Positions 36,478-43,869 are shown, counted from the stretch's first letter. The stretch: 64,000 bases of DNA from Nodosilinea sp. E11 (GCF_032813545.1 NZ_CP136520.1:3342001-3406000), one strand, 5' to 3'. The notes: generated by a model not told the origin, from the sequence alone. Program-made: numbers and translations.

Positions 36478-37158
36478 ATGCCCGAATATACAAGGGGCGA
36501 ACTTCGAGATGTGCTGACCTTTGTCGCCATCAACCCGATCCTTCACTACGGCTTTAAAACCGTTGATTTGGCCGCTCGTACCGGCATCTCTGGGGCAGAC
36601 ATTAAGACCCAGCTGGGGCACATGACTGCTGTAGAGGCCGCTGCGGTCGCTAATCGGATCATGGTGACCGGAGCCAACAGCCCCAAGCCCGCCCGAGTGG
36701 TCAAGCGAGACCCGACCGCCCCTATCTCTCAGCCTGCGTCCACTAGCACTTTTATGGCCTATAACAAGCTGGCAGCAGCTGCTGCTGGTGGCTGGTCTCT
36801 GAGCAAGCCGGGGCGTGGTGTACGCCTAACGGCCAACGTAGACGGCAAACGCTCTGTTACCGCCATTGCAGAGCTAAGCAACGGGGCTCTCTATGCCTTC
36901 CCTCTGAACCGGGTAGACTTCGACCGGGTCTCCACCGTGCTAGGCCTGCAAGCGGCTAACCAGATCAACACCACCATCGAGCGCCAAAGCCTGGTAACTG
37001 GCTCTAGAACCAAGCCTGGCCGGGCCTCGATTGAAGATAACGGCGGTGTGTTTGCCACCTACTACAGCACCGACGCAGAGGCGGCGGCGATCGCAGCGGG
37101 CTACAACATCGAGCGGCCTGAGGTGATTGAGTATCCCGCCGCTGGTGGTGGTGGCTAA
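36478..37158 (+). CDS. hypothetical protein of the second structural operon
   Basis: 226 residues. The N-terminal part is helical (DVLTFVAINPILHYGFKTVD), the middle is rich in Ala and Gly, and the C-terminal part is strand-rich with TYYSTDAEAAAIAAGYNIERP. An AGGAG lies before the start. TAATG couples its stop to the next gene. Not recognised. Confidence 0.65.
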   Translation: MPEYTRGELRDVLTFVAINPILHYGFKTVDLAARTGISGADIKTQLGHMTAVEAAAVANRIMVTGANSPKPARVVKRDPTAPISQPASTSTFMAYNKLAAAAAGGWSLSKPGRGVRLTANVDGKRSVTAIAELSNGALYAFPLNRVDFDRVSTVLGLQAANQINTTIERQSLVTGSRTKPGRASIEDNGGVFATYYSTDAEAAAIAAGYNIERPEVIEYPAAGGGG

Positions 37159-37412
37159 TGGCTAACCTGATCCTCCCCGGTACGCTCGAATTTAACCTTG
37201 CCCTGGCCGACATCCCACCGGTGCCGACCTGGCGAGAGAGCTTTGATCGTGCCAATGGGGAGGGCTATCTAATTTGTAGGGCGGGCTCTCTGGGCCTGAT
37301 GGAATCTGTAACCCGGCAGGAGTGGGAAGATTATGTCTACGGTGGAGAACTCGACGCCAGACAAGCCGAAATCGACGAACATGACGAGGCGCTCGAAGGC
37401 GTTATCTACTGA
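37158..37412 (+). CDS. small hypothetical protein of the second structural operon
   Basis: 84 acidic residues (WREDYVYGGELD-like tail with EIDEHDEALEGV). It starts in the stop codon of the previous gene and overlaps the next. No motif recognised. Confidence 0.55.
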   Translation: MANLILPGTLEFNLALADIPPVPTWRESFDRANGEGYLICRAGSLGLMESVTRQEWEDYVYGGELDARQAEIDEHDEALEGVIY

Positions 37413-37731
37413 GCAAGAGGCAGCACCGGAGGCCCCAGCAACGCCCCCGGCGCAACCGGAGCCAGAGCCCCCAGCAGAGGCCACCGATGCCCCGCCAGAC
37501 TTAACCGGCGTAGTGTCGGGCAGAATAGCCAAGTTAGGCGGCTTCATGGCCACTGTGGCGGCGATCGATGCCGAACGGAAGGCGCGCAAATTGCCCAGCC
37601 TGACGAGCAAAGATTACCGCTGGGTGCTGGGCCGCCCTGGGGGCATTCCGTTTTCGTTCCCTGTGACGGTGATCTATAAGCCAGAGAGCCCTGATGAACA
37701 GGCCTTGGGCACCTATAGGATCGGGCGCTAA
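37333..37731 (+). CDS. hypothetical protein with a proline-rich N-terminus
   Basis: 132 residues if started at 37333, where GGGAAG lies just before the ATG; that overlaps the previous gene by 80 bases. An ATG at 37381 would reduce the overlap to 32. Residues about 35-55 are Pro/Glu/Ala-rich, and the rest is a small domain (RIAKLGGFMATVAAIDAERK, then PFSFPVTVIYKPES). Ends in TAATG with the next gene. Confidence 0.55.
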   Translation: MSTVENSTPDKPKSTNMTRRSKALSTEQEAAPEAPATPPAQPEPEPPAEATDAPPDLTGVVSGRIAKLGGFMATVAAIDAERKARKLPSLTSKDYRWVLGRPGGIPFSFPVTVIYKPESPDEQALGTYRIGR

Positions 37732-38201
37732 TGCCATGGCAGGGCCTGGGGGTGGTGGCCCCAAAGCTAAAGGTATGGCGGGCTTATAGTGGCGCGGCTC
37801 CTTTGGCAGCAGGTAACGCGGTATTTCGCGTTACCTGCAAAAACCTGGGGGTGGGGGTGATTTTCAAAACCTATGCCCTGGTGCGGTTTCGTACAAATCA
37901 AGACGGCGAGACGTTTTACACCACCGCGAAGCGCATTTACCCTAGGGCTGAGTCGCTAGTCATTCAGGCCGATATCCCCCGAGAGGTGAGGGGCACAGGG
38001 ATACTGTGGCGGCCAGAGGTGCAAAAGGTTGTCTATCGAAACTTTCGAGGTCGCAGCCCAGAGCCCGCCTTTTTGGTGCAAATAGAACACCTGGCCAGGG
38101 AAGCAGGCCCCCCACCCCTCGCCGCCGACAACGACACTCACCCTTACGCTGATCGTGAAGATACGACGGTGGATATAACTGATGTCTTTAACTTCGATTA
38201 A
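37731..38201 (+). CDS. hypothetical protein before the tail-fibre gene
   Basis: 156 residues, strand-rich with many aromatic and Arg residues (VIFKTYALVRFRTNQDGETF, GILWRPEVQKVVYRNF). It overlaps the tail-fibre gene by 20 bases. Position suggests a connector or baseplate-like part, but sequence does not prove it. Confidence 0.6.
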   Translation: MPWQGLGVVAPKLKVWRAYSGAAPLAAGNAVFRVTCKNLGVGVIFKTYALVRFRTNQDGETFYTTAKRIYPRAESLVIQADIPREVRGTGILWRPEVQKVVYRNFRGRSPEPAFLVQIEHLAREAGPPPLAADNDTHPYADREDTTVDITDVFNFD

Positions 38202-39282
38202 CGTTGGCACCGAGCCGAATGATGGCACAGGCGATCCGCCTCGGGTGGCCTTCCAAAAGATAAACGCTAATTCTCGGGTCATCGACCAGGCTTTAGCGGC
38301 CACCGAAACCACGCCCCAACTCAATGCCCGCGACACGGCCAACCGCAACAGAGCCAACCACACCGGCACCCAAACCGCCGATACTATCGCCGATTTTGCC
38401 GAAGCCGCCGCCGAAGCTGCCCCCGTGCAATCTGTAGCGGGCAAAGCTGGGGCCGTGGTGCTCACCAGGGCAGATGTCGGTTTAGGCAGTGCGGATAACA
38501 CCGCAGACCTAGATAAGCCCGTCTCGACTGCCACCGGGGCGGCTCTGGCTAGTTTAGAGACTGCGACCCAGGCCGCCCTAAGCCTAAAACTGGAAGCCGG
38601 AGCCCTAACAGCCTTTGAGAGCACGGCCCAGCTCAATGCCCGCGATACGGCTAACCGGGCAAGGGGCAACCACACAGGCTCTCAACCGGCAAACACGATC
38701 ACCGGGCTGGCGGCGGTGGCTACATCTGGGGCCTGGGCTGATGTGTCGGGCAAGCCACCCCAGGCGCTTCATTACGAACAAACCGCAGAACCTATCGCCC
38801 CTAGCGTCGGGCAGGTGTGGCGAGAAAGGAACAGCGGCGGGCAGATCGTTGGCGAGTGGGAGTGGTCTGGAAGTTTATGGTTAAGCGTCCTTCATTACGA
38901 GCAAGGAGCGGTAAACGTAGGGGCAAATATCACGGCCAGCCTGGCATTCCTCAGCCTAAAAACTGCCCCCAAGACTTTTGTTTCGAGTATTCGAATTACT
39001 ATTGGTCGGCCCGATACCTACGATGCATCTAATTACAATCAATTTAGGCTTAGATCGCTTACTCCCAGCACCCTTGGGATTCTCGGGGATTTTGTTTTAG
39101 GCAATCAATCTGAGTTTCTGACAGCCCCAGCAAACTCAATTATCAATTTTAGTTTGCCGTTATTTTCGCCGATACTGCCCTTGGACTTGATAGGAATTAG
39201 TGTGGAATCGACTGTAGCGGCGGGTGCCCCCTCCGGCCTAAAGAGAGCGGCTGCATTGTGTTCTTATAGGGTAATACGATGA
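38182..39282 (+). CDS. phage-type tail-fibre/receptor-binding protein
   Basis: 366 residues. The N-terminus SINVGTEPNDGTGDPPRVAF with QKINAN is a well-known phage structural-protein head. It is followed by tail-fibre repeats: QLNARDTANRNRANHTGTQ and QLNARDTANRARGNHTGSQ are two copies, and DVGLGSADNTADLDKPVSTA is a classical fibre motif. The C-terminal about 130 residues are a separate strand-rich domain, probably the adhesive tip. This is the clearest virus-derived gene of the element. It would bind a cell surface and set host range. Confidence 0.85.
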   Translation: MSLTSINVGTEPNDGTGDPPRVAFQKINANSRVIDQALAATETTPQLNARDTANRNRANHTGTQTADTIADFAEAAAEAAPVQSVAGKAGAVVLTRADVGLGSADNTADLDKPVSTATGAALASLETATQAALSLKLEAGALTAFESTAQLNARDTANRARGNHTGSQPANTITGLAAVATSGAWADVSGKPPQALHYEQTAEPIAPSVGQVWRERNSGGQIVGEWEWSGSLWLSVLHYEQGAVNVGANITASLAFLSLKTAPKTFVSSIRITIGRPDTYDASNYNQFRLRSLTPSTLGILGDFVLGNQSEFLTAPANSIINFSLPLFSPILPLDLIGISVESTVAAGAPSGLKRAAALCSYRVIR

Positions 39283-39689
39283 AAGTCTCTATTGATGTTG
39301 ATTCTGTTGCCCACATTGTAGAGACCGTAGAAGGCAGCCCCGATTATGCTGCTTACTCCACCAGCGCCAACACGCAGGCAGCGCTACAGACCGCCTACGA
39401 TCGCGGCGACTGGCAACCCTACACCCCGCCAGAGCCAGAGCCAGCGGCCCCAGAGCCAGACCCCAAGGGCTTCAAAATCGCCTTTATGGCCGATCCTGCC
39501 TTCCTTGAGTGGCAGGAAGACATACCCCCAATTCGGCGGGAAGATTTGAAGCTGGCAGCGATCGCCGACAATTGGCCCCTGGTGCAGGCCCTTTACGACC
39601 ATCTAAAAGCAGTAATCCTCATGCCTGAGGGGGCGGCTGAGCAGTGGCAGGCCCTAGCCGACGCTCATGCTATCCCGTTGGTTTTTTGA
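39279..39689 (+). CDS. hypothetical protein after the tail fibre
   Basis: 136 residues, coupled to the fibre gene by ATGA. A Pro/Glu linker (TPPEPEPAAPEPDP) joins a short N-terminal part to a helical C-terminal part (FLEWQEDIPPIRREDLKLAA). The position is that of fibre-assembly chaperones in tailed phages, which is the only reason to suggest that role. Confidence 0.55.
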   Translation: MKVSIDVDSVAHIVETVEGSPDYAAYSTSANTQAALQTAYDRGDWQPYTPPEPEPAAPEPDPKGFKIAFMADPAFLEWQEDIPPIRREDLKLAAIADNWPLVQALYDHLKAVILMPEGAAEQWQALADAHAIPLVF

Positions 39690-39850
39690 TGGTTGTTGAC
39701 CTGGCCTTTCCCCTTTTAGCTTTCGTGCTCACCCTGGTGCTATCTGTCTCGCTGTCTACGTCTGGCGATCGCAACAAAGCCCCCAAGCGGCTTCAGGATG
39801 GCGGTAGCCATTCCGCCGCCCCCACCCGCCTAAACGATGACGATCCATAA
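39689..39850 (+). CDS. 53-residue membrane protein
   Basis: One helix at the N-terminus (DLAFPLLAFVLTLVLSVSL) and then a polar tail. Its ATG overlaps the stop of the previous gene, and its end overlaps the FHA gene by 14 bases, so it is a real member of the operon. Confidence 0.6.
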   Translation: MVVDLAFPLLAFVLTLVLSVSLSTSGDRNKAPKRLQDGGSHSAAPTRLNDDDP

Positions 39851-40451
39851 GCTGACGCTCTATTTTGATGAGAAGTTTAAAGACCCGGTTTGGGCAGACA
39901 TTACCTATGCCTTAGAGGCCCCCAGCGGCTCACGGCAGGGCGAGTGGGTGTTTGGCCGTAATCCCACATGTGATGTCACCATCAATATTCGAGATGTGAG
40001 TCGGCGGCATTGCGTCATTGCCTACAGCTACGCTGCTGATCGCTGGACAGTGCAAGACCTGGGCAGCAGTGAGGGCACGTTTATTGCTGGCAAACGGTTG
40101 GCCGTGGGTGAGCTGCACCCGATTGGGATAGGCGATCGCCTTTACCTAGCCTCAAACCTGGTGAGGGTGGTTGAGGATGAGCACGATACGGTGGGCGAGG
40201 ATTCTGGCCCTGCGACTATTTCTAGCAATGTGCCCATAGATTTTATAGAGCTTCTGCCTAAGCCGGAGCCACCACCACCACCACCACCACCACCACCACC
40301 AGAGCCCCAGCGCACTTATGCCGATTCGGCCTATTTGATGGCGCAGTGGGTGATCAGCGGTCAGACGGTGCAGGGCAAAATTTACCGGGTTGTGGTGGCG
40401 GCTACTGGGGTGGCTGGCTTCATATTGATGCTGGATTGGTTAGCCAATTAG
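39837..40451 (+). CDS. membrane-anchored FHA-domain protein
   Basis: 204 residues. The FHA domain spans about 20-115, with FGRNPTCDVTINIRDVSRRH and WTVQDLGSSEGTFIAGKRL giving the Gly-Arg, Ser-x-x-His and Asn/Gly-type phosphothreonine-binding residues. A run of eleven prolines follows, encoded by a CCA microsatellite at 40267-40302, and a C-terminal membrane helix. FHA domains bind phosphothreonine peptides. No kinase gene is recognised in the element, so the partner would be a host protein or unknown. Confidence 0.85.
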   Translation: MTIHKLTLYFDEKFKDPVWADITYALEAPSGSRQGEWVFGRNPTCDVTINIRDVSRRHCVIAYSYAADRWTVQDLGSSEGTFIAGKRLAVGELHPIGIGDRLYLASNLVRVVEDEHDTVGEDSGPATISSNVPIDFIELLPKPEPPPPPPPPPPPEPQRTYADSAYLMAQWVISGQTVQGKIYRVVVAATGVAGFILMLDWLAN

Positions 40452-40509
40452 TTTTGTACGGAATTAGCGGCCCCTGCTGGGAAGACTCTAGTAGGAGTGC
40501 AGGTGGGCC

Positions 40510-40857
40510 ATGGATGTATTGTTAGCGCTGGCTGTAATTGGTTTTGTGGCGTGGTGGATTCGCTACAACCAGCTCTATCGCTCTGGGGCGGTGAAGACGC
40601 CTTTTTTTAGTTTGGGTGGGCAGAGCCAGAGCCGGGCGCGACGGGTGAAGGTGGCCCATAGGCCTGTGGCTAGAAAGAGGGCAACCCCAGCAGCAGAGAG
40701 AGAGATTGGCCAGGCGGTGAGCAAAATCACAACCTACACCCATAATTACGAAGTTTCGGTGCGGCTGCTGCATTCGACCCGCCAGGCCAATATGAGCAAG
40801 TCGCTCGATTGGTGTGCAGAAAAGGTGATTGATGATCTTTTGCGAGATAGGCGATAA
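40510..40857 (+). CDS. single-helix basic protein, last gene of the structural operon
   Basis: 115 residues: an N-terminal helix (DVLLALAVIGFVAWW), a basic linker (RARRVKVAHRPVARKRA) and a helical C-terminus (SLDWCAEKVIDDLLRDRR). Likely anchored in the membrane with the basic part facing nucleic acid. Not recognised. Confidence 0.6.
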   Translation: MDVLLALAVIGFVAWWIRYNQLYRSGAVKTPFFSLGGQSQSRARRVKVAHRPVARKRATPAAEREIGQAVSKITTYTHNYEVSVRLLHSTRQANMSKSLDWCAEKVIDDLLRDRR

Positions 40858-40888
40858 AAAAGCGCCCCAGGTGTGGCTGGGGCGCGGT
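40855..40888 (-). terminator. Rho-independent terminator between the convergent blocks
   Basis: GCGCCCCAG and CTGGGGCGC form the stem. The minus strand has TTTTTT after it, ending the 40906-42881 block; the stem can also act on the plus strand. Confidence 0.8.
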
Positions 40889-40905
40889 GTGGTTTGAGGT
40901 CTATG

Positions 40906-41103
40906 TTATTGCGGGCCGGTGAACATCCAGTAGATTCCCCCGACGATCGCCACACAAGCGGCGGCAACGATGATTGGTTTTGCGGCCAGAGCTAGGAACA
41001 GTAGCAGGGTGCCATAGCCGATCGACTCGTAGGGGTAGAGCCTCGACCAGGCCCACAGGCGTTGTGGTGTGGCTAGGAAGGATTTGATATAGGGCTTAAA
41101 CAT
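40906..41103 (-). CDS. 65-residue membrane protein
   Basis: Two hydrophobic segments (YGTLLLFLALAAK and IIVAAACVAIVGGIYWMF). It overlaps the previous gene by eight bases. Unrecognised. Confidence 0.6.
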   Translation of the reverse strand: MFKPYIKSFLATPQRLWAWSRLYPYESIGYGTLLLFLALAAKPIIVAAACVAIVGGIYWMFTGPQ

Positions 41104-41800
41104 TGTCGCCCCCGTCTAACCAGTCAAAGGCCACCGATAGGTTTTGCCCTGCGGCTTCTGCTTGCTCGACCGCCAGCTTTCGGTAGTGGTCGAGCACTTT
41201 GTTATGGGCCTCGACCTGAATGGCGCGAATCTTAGCGAGCTGCTGGTTCTTTTGCGCCCCGATGGCGATTCGGTCTCTCAATCTAAAGAGAATCTCATCG
41301 CCAAAGGCTAGCAAAACGGCCAGGGTTGCATTCCACAGCAGCAGGCCAATAGTGCCAAGGGGGTCGGCCCAAAGGGCATTAATGGATAGGTATTGAGTGC
41401 CCCCAAACCCAGCAAAGTTACTGAAGATATCGAGCACATATAAACCCTTAAGAGTGATACCCCACCAATCATCTGCGCTAGTGCTGCCACCAATGCCCTT
41501 AAAGGGGTCTCCTCCTAACGCTTGAATGATGCCAGAGCCAATCTGAGAAACGGCCACAATTGCGGTGAGGATAGCGGCGATCCACCAGTCAATCGGCATG
41601 GTAGAAAAGCCTTCCCAACTCATCCAAGAATCTGCACCAATGGCAGCAAAACCGCCGACAGTTAGGAGTAGTAAAGCCAGGTCTACCCGCCAGGGGGAAA
41701 CCCTTGGCGGAGTGACAGAAATTGCGGTAGATGTGACTGCTGCTGTGGGGGCTGGGGAGTAGTGGCCCGAGTTAACTTTTCTGATTCTACGCTTAGGCAT
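41096..41800 (-). CDS. four-helix membrane protein of the element
   Basis: 234 residues: a basic N-terminus, four or so helices (VDLALLLLTVGGFAAIGA, WWIAAILTAIVAVSQIGSG, LDIFSNFAGF, IGLLLWNATLAVLLAFG) and a helical cytoplasmic tail of about 60 residues (NQQLAKIRAIQVEAHNKVLD). It shares its start/stop base with the next gene of the block. No family known to me. Confidence 0.65.
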   Translation of the reverse strand: MPKRRIRKVNSGHYSPAPTAAVTSTAISVTPPRVSPWRVDLALLLLTVGGFAAIGADSWMSWEGFSTMPIDWWIAAILTAIVAVSQIGSGIIQALGGDPFKGIGGSTSADDWWGITLKGLYVLDIFSNFAGFGGTQYLSINALWADPLGTIGLLLWNATLAVLLAFGDEILFRLRDRIAIGAQKNQQLAKIRAIQVEAHNKVLDHYRKLAVEQAEAAGQNLSVAFDWLDGGDNV

Positions 41801-42738
41801 TAGGCTTCCTCAAAACGGTAATAGTCGAGGCGTTTGGCGAAGGCATCGCGTCGGTTGCGTGCGGCTTCATAGGCAGCGCTACGGCCTGGGGTGCAACCCC
41901 ACAGGCGCTTAATGATGTCGTTGCCTTTGGGGTTGAGGCCATCGGTGTCTACGTACTTTCTGTACAGGTCAAATTCCCCCGCTTGCTCTGGCTGAAGTGG
42001 GTCGCAGGGTGCCCCCATGGTTTTTGGGGGCCAGTCTTGCGAATCGGCTGGAAGCCCCGGAATTCCTAGCGAATTCGCATCTTGGCTGTTTTGCGAATTC
42101 GCATCGGCCCCATGCGAATTCCCCTCGAATTCGCGCGAATTCCACTCGAATTCGAGGGGCTCAACGCTAGGAATTCCGTGGGTTCGATTCCCCTGCGGCA
42201 TCAGGTGCTTTGGGTGGTTGTCCCCCTCCTCCTCTGTCACCAGCTCGTAACCCTCGGGCACCTCTTCCCCGTCTTCGATCTCGATGTAGTCGATGGCTAC
42301 GGGCGAGTAGCGCATGGGGGGCAGAGATAAATCTAAGTCGGCGTGGGGGTGGTAGGTGGGGTCTGTTTTTTTGCCCCGGTTGACCCACCACAGCCCGGCT
42401 GCGGCGGCGGTGGCCAACAACACCAGAACACCAAAACCGCCGTCACTCATGCCCCCATGGATGGCATTTGCTTGGGTAGGTGCTGGGGCATTTTCTACTA
42501 CGGCTAGGGCCTGTCCATTGGGCGAGAAATCACGCATTCTTTCGGGCGGGGTATTTTGCCAGCGGCAGTAGCCGTTGTCTGCCAAAACCCAGCCGGGATC
42601 TGTACGTGTCCAACTTTGTTGATTGGGAATTTGATTGGAGAATTTGTAGGTTTGGTCTAACCAAAAGTGCTCCCAGGAACGCCCTTGGTTATCGCCGCTG
42701 ATTGAGGTTTGAGCCCCTTCGCAAAATTGATTAGTCAT
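41800..42738 (-). CDS. single-helix protein with acidic linker and conserved C-terminus
   Basis: 312 residues from ATG 42738; an upstream extension is open but unsupported. A strand-type N-terminal domain (CEGAQTSISGDNQGRSWEHF), one helix (GGFGVLVLLATAAAAGLWW) at about 100-120, an acidic stretch, a region of NSQNSQDANS-type repeats encoded by the GAATTC cluster, and a C-terminal part (KGNDIIKRLWGCTPGRSAAY, then RNRRDAFAKRLDYY) that looks helical and DNA-binding. The start is coupled to the small gene at 42735-42881. Confidence 0.65.
   Translation of the reverse strand: MTNQFCEGAQTSISGDNQGRSWEHFWLDQTYKFSNQIPNQQSWTRTDPGWVLADNGYCRWQNTPPERMRDFSPNGQALAVVENAPAPTQANAIHGGMSDGGFGVLVLLATAAAAGLWWVNRGKKTDPTYHPHADLDLSLPPMRYSPVAIDYIEIEDGEEVPEGYELVTEEEGDNHPKHLMPQGNRTHGIPSVEPLEFEWNSREFEGNSHGADANSQNSQDANSLGIPGLPADSQDWPPKTMGAPCDPLQPEQAGEFDLYRKYVDTDGLNPKGNDIIKRLWGCTPGRSAAYEAARNRRDAFAKRLDYYRFEEA
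42059..42177. repeat. nested palindromes with eight GAATTC units
   Basis: GAATTC occurs at 42060, 42071, 42095, 42116, 42127, 42137, 42148 and 42171. The cluster is bounded by the inverted pair GGAATTCCTAGCG and CGCTAGGAATTCC. Inside, CCCCTCGAATTC (42121-42132) pairs with GAATTCGAGGGG (42148-42159), and GCGAATTCGCATC is repeated at 42070 and 42093. Confidence 0.85.
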
Positions 42739-42881
42739 AGCAAAGAAAAGACCCGAACGATAAGAATGCTGAAGAAAGCGATAAACAGAATGGCTGACCA
42801 GGAAAGGCCAACGGCTAGAGCTAAAACGATCATTCGCCAGGCTGCCCCAGCACAAAGGAGAAGGATGAAGAAGTTGGACAT
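42735..42881 (-). CDS. 48-residue two-helix membrane protein
   Basis: ATG 42881 to TGA 42735. Two hydrophobic stretches (FFILLLCAGAAW and IVLALAVGLSWSAILFIAFF) end in ILIVRVFSLL. The stop overlaps the next start (ATGA), a typical translational coupling, so the gene is real despite its size. Confidence 0.6.
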   Translation of the reverse strand: MSNFFILLLCAGAAWRMIVLALAVGLSWSAILFIAFFSILIVRVFSLL

Positions 42882-42902
42882 AATTTTTGCTGCTTTAAAA
42901 CG

Positions 42903-42937
42903 ACAAAAAGCGCCCCCCAGGAGAGTTGGGGGCGCGG
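42903..42937 (-). terminator. terminator after the repressor operon
   Basis: On the minus strand GCGCCCCCAAC...GGGGGGCGC is followed by TTTTTGTC. It separates the 42948-43762 group from the membrane-protein block. Confidence 0.75.
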
Positions 42938-42947
42938 GCTCAGCGAA

Positions 42948-43142
42948 CTATTGAGGCAGGCAAGACTGCCGCTTTATAAAGCGGTGGGTTGTTTTGCCTG
43001 GGTTCGTAGGAATCTCGCAACTGTAGACATGCTGCACATCAGGGAGGGCCTTAGCGGCTTTTGCGCTGCGCTCCGATGTGGTGCTGTAGTGGCCTTTGGT
43101 CTCAATTTGCTTGAGAATCTTTTGCTGGGATGGGGAAGCCAT
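42948..43142 (-). CDS. 64-residue hypothetical protein
   Basis: A small basic protein (SQQKILKQIETKGHYSTTSE) with a possible winged-helix pattern, not recognised. It is preceded by a leader cassette also found before the 43226 gene. Confidence 0.5.
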   Translation of the reverse strand: MASPSQQKILKQIETKGHYSTTSERSAKAAKALPDVQHVYSCEIPTNPGKTTHRFIKRQSCLPQ

Positions 43143-43151
43143 AGAATAGAG

Positions 43152-43212
43152 GTGCCCTTGTTGGGGTATCCCAGGGGTGTTTGCTTTCGACGGCTGCCCC
43201 TGGGGTTTACAA
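43152..43212 (-). repeat. duplicated leader cassette, copy A
   Basis: 61 bp almost identical to 43437-43496, placed before the start of the 42948-43142 gene. Minus strand: TTGTAAACCCCAGGGGCAG and CCCCTGGGATACCC form a hairpin, followed by a GGGCAC ribosome-binding region. Confidence 0.8.
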
Positions 43213-43225
43213 GATTGAAATTTAA

Positions 43226-43429
43226 TTAGTCTTCGATATCGTCGCCGGCGGTTTCTCTCCGCTTCAGCTCTGCGATCAGATCGTCGGCATAGTCGGCGGC
43301 TACTGGGGCTAAATCCTTACTCTCCCAGCTAGGGTCGAGGTCGATCAGTGCCGCCATCGCTTCGATCGCCGCCCGATGGTGCAGACGCCGGTAGTAGCTG
43401 CGGAATTTAGGTGGAAGTGGTTTCGGCAT
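43226..43429 (-). CDS. 67-residue hypothetical protein
   Basis: Small protein with a basic start (PKFRSYYRRLHHRAAIEAMA) and an acidic end (DDLIAELKRRETAGDDIED). No family recognised. Preceded by the leader cassette, copy B, and downstream of the XRE repressor gene. Confidence 0.5.
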   Translation of the reverse strand: MPKPLPPKFRSYYRRLHHRAAIEAMAALIDLDPSWESKDLAPVAADYADDLIAELKRRETAGDDIED

Positions 43430-43436
43430 AATGGAA

Positions 43437-43496
43437 GTGCCCTCTTTGGGTATCCCAGGGGTCTGCTTTCCACGGCTCTGCCCCTGGGGTTTACAA
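43437..43496 (-). repeat. duplicated leader cassette, copy B
   Basis: 60 bp, the counterpart of copy A, between the XRE gene and the 67-residue gene. The same hairpin arms CCCAGGGG and CCCCTGGG are kept. Confidence 0.8.
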
Positions 43497-43504
43497 CTTG
43501 TGGT

Positions 43505-43762
43505 TTAACTCTGACCTGCTGGACGACTGAGATCGTCTGGCAGGTCTTTTAGCGTGATGCCGTGCGGTTCAAGGTCTGACAGCAAGATTTTGAACTGGCC
43601 AGAGCTAAGCAATGCTTTCCCTTTCCCGTTCTCCCATCGACTTAGCGTGGACATAGCCACGCCTAACCGACCGGCAAACTCTTGCTGCGTCAACCCCAAC
43701 ATTTCTCTGATCTGCTTCATCGGGGGGTCTCCCTCGACACCAATCACTTTTCGGTCTACCAT
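43505..43762 (-). CDS. XRE-family repressor of the element
   Basis: 85 residues with a complete Cro/CI-type helix-turn-helix: MKQIREMLGLTQQEFAGRLG and VAMSTLSRWENGKGKAL. It is divergent from the replication operon, and the large palindrome at 43773 lies between, so it is the likely switch between dormancy and activity. Confidence 0.82.
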   Translation of the reverse strand: MVDRKVIGVEGDPPMKQIREMLGLTQQEFAGRLGVAMSTLSRWENGKGKALLSSGQFKILLSDLEPHGITLKDLPDDLSRPAGQS

Positions 43763-43772
43763 TTGAACTTAA

Positions 43773-43815
43773 CATAGCAGGCTCGGATGTGCAACTCACA
43801 TCCGAGTCTGCTATG
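43773..43815. promoter_or_regulatory. large palindromic operator
   Basis: Two 19-base arms (CATAGCAGGCTCGGATGTG and CACATCCGAGTCTGCTATG) match at 18 of 19 positions with a 5-bp spacer. Position between the repressor gene and the early operon fits the repressor's binding site. CACATCTGAG at 43848-43857 is a third half-site. Confidence 0.75.
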
Positions 43816-43830
43816 CTCCAAGAAACGACA

Positions 43831-43869
43831 AGGCGGGCTACCGACTCTCACATCTGAGCCCGCCTTTTA
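43831..43869 (+). terminator. early terminator before the replication operon
   Basis: AGGCGGGCT and AGCCCGCCT form the stem, followed by TTTTATT. It lies downstream of the operator and 33 bp before the first early gene, so transcription would need to pass it. Confidence 0.8.

Noticed and set aside
40267..40302. CCA trinucleotide run as a tandem repeat or CRISPR-like array
   Set aside because: It is a simple coding microsatellite for prolines in the FHA protein; no spacers exist. No CRISPR array was found in the window.
42709..42954. 81-codon basic plus-strand frame
   Set aside because: The minus strand has the coupled 48-residue membrane gene and a terminator here; the plus frame is a shadow.
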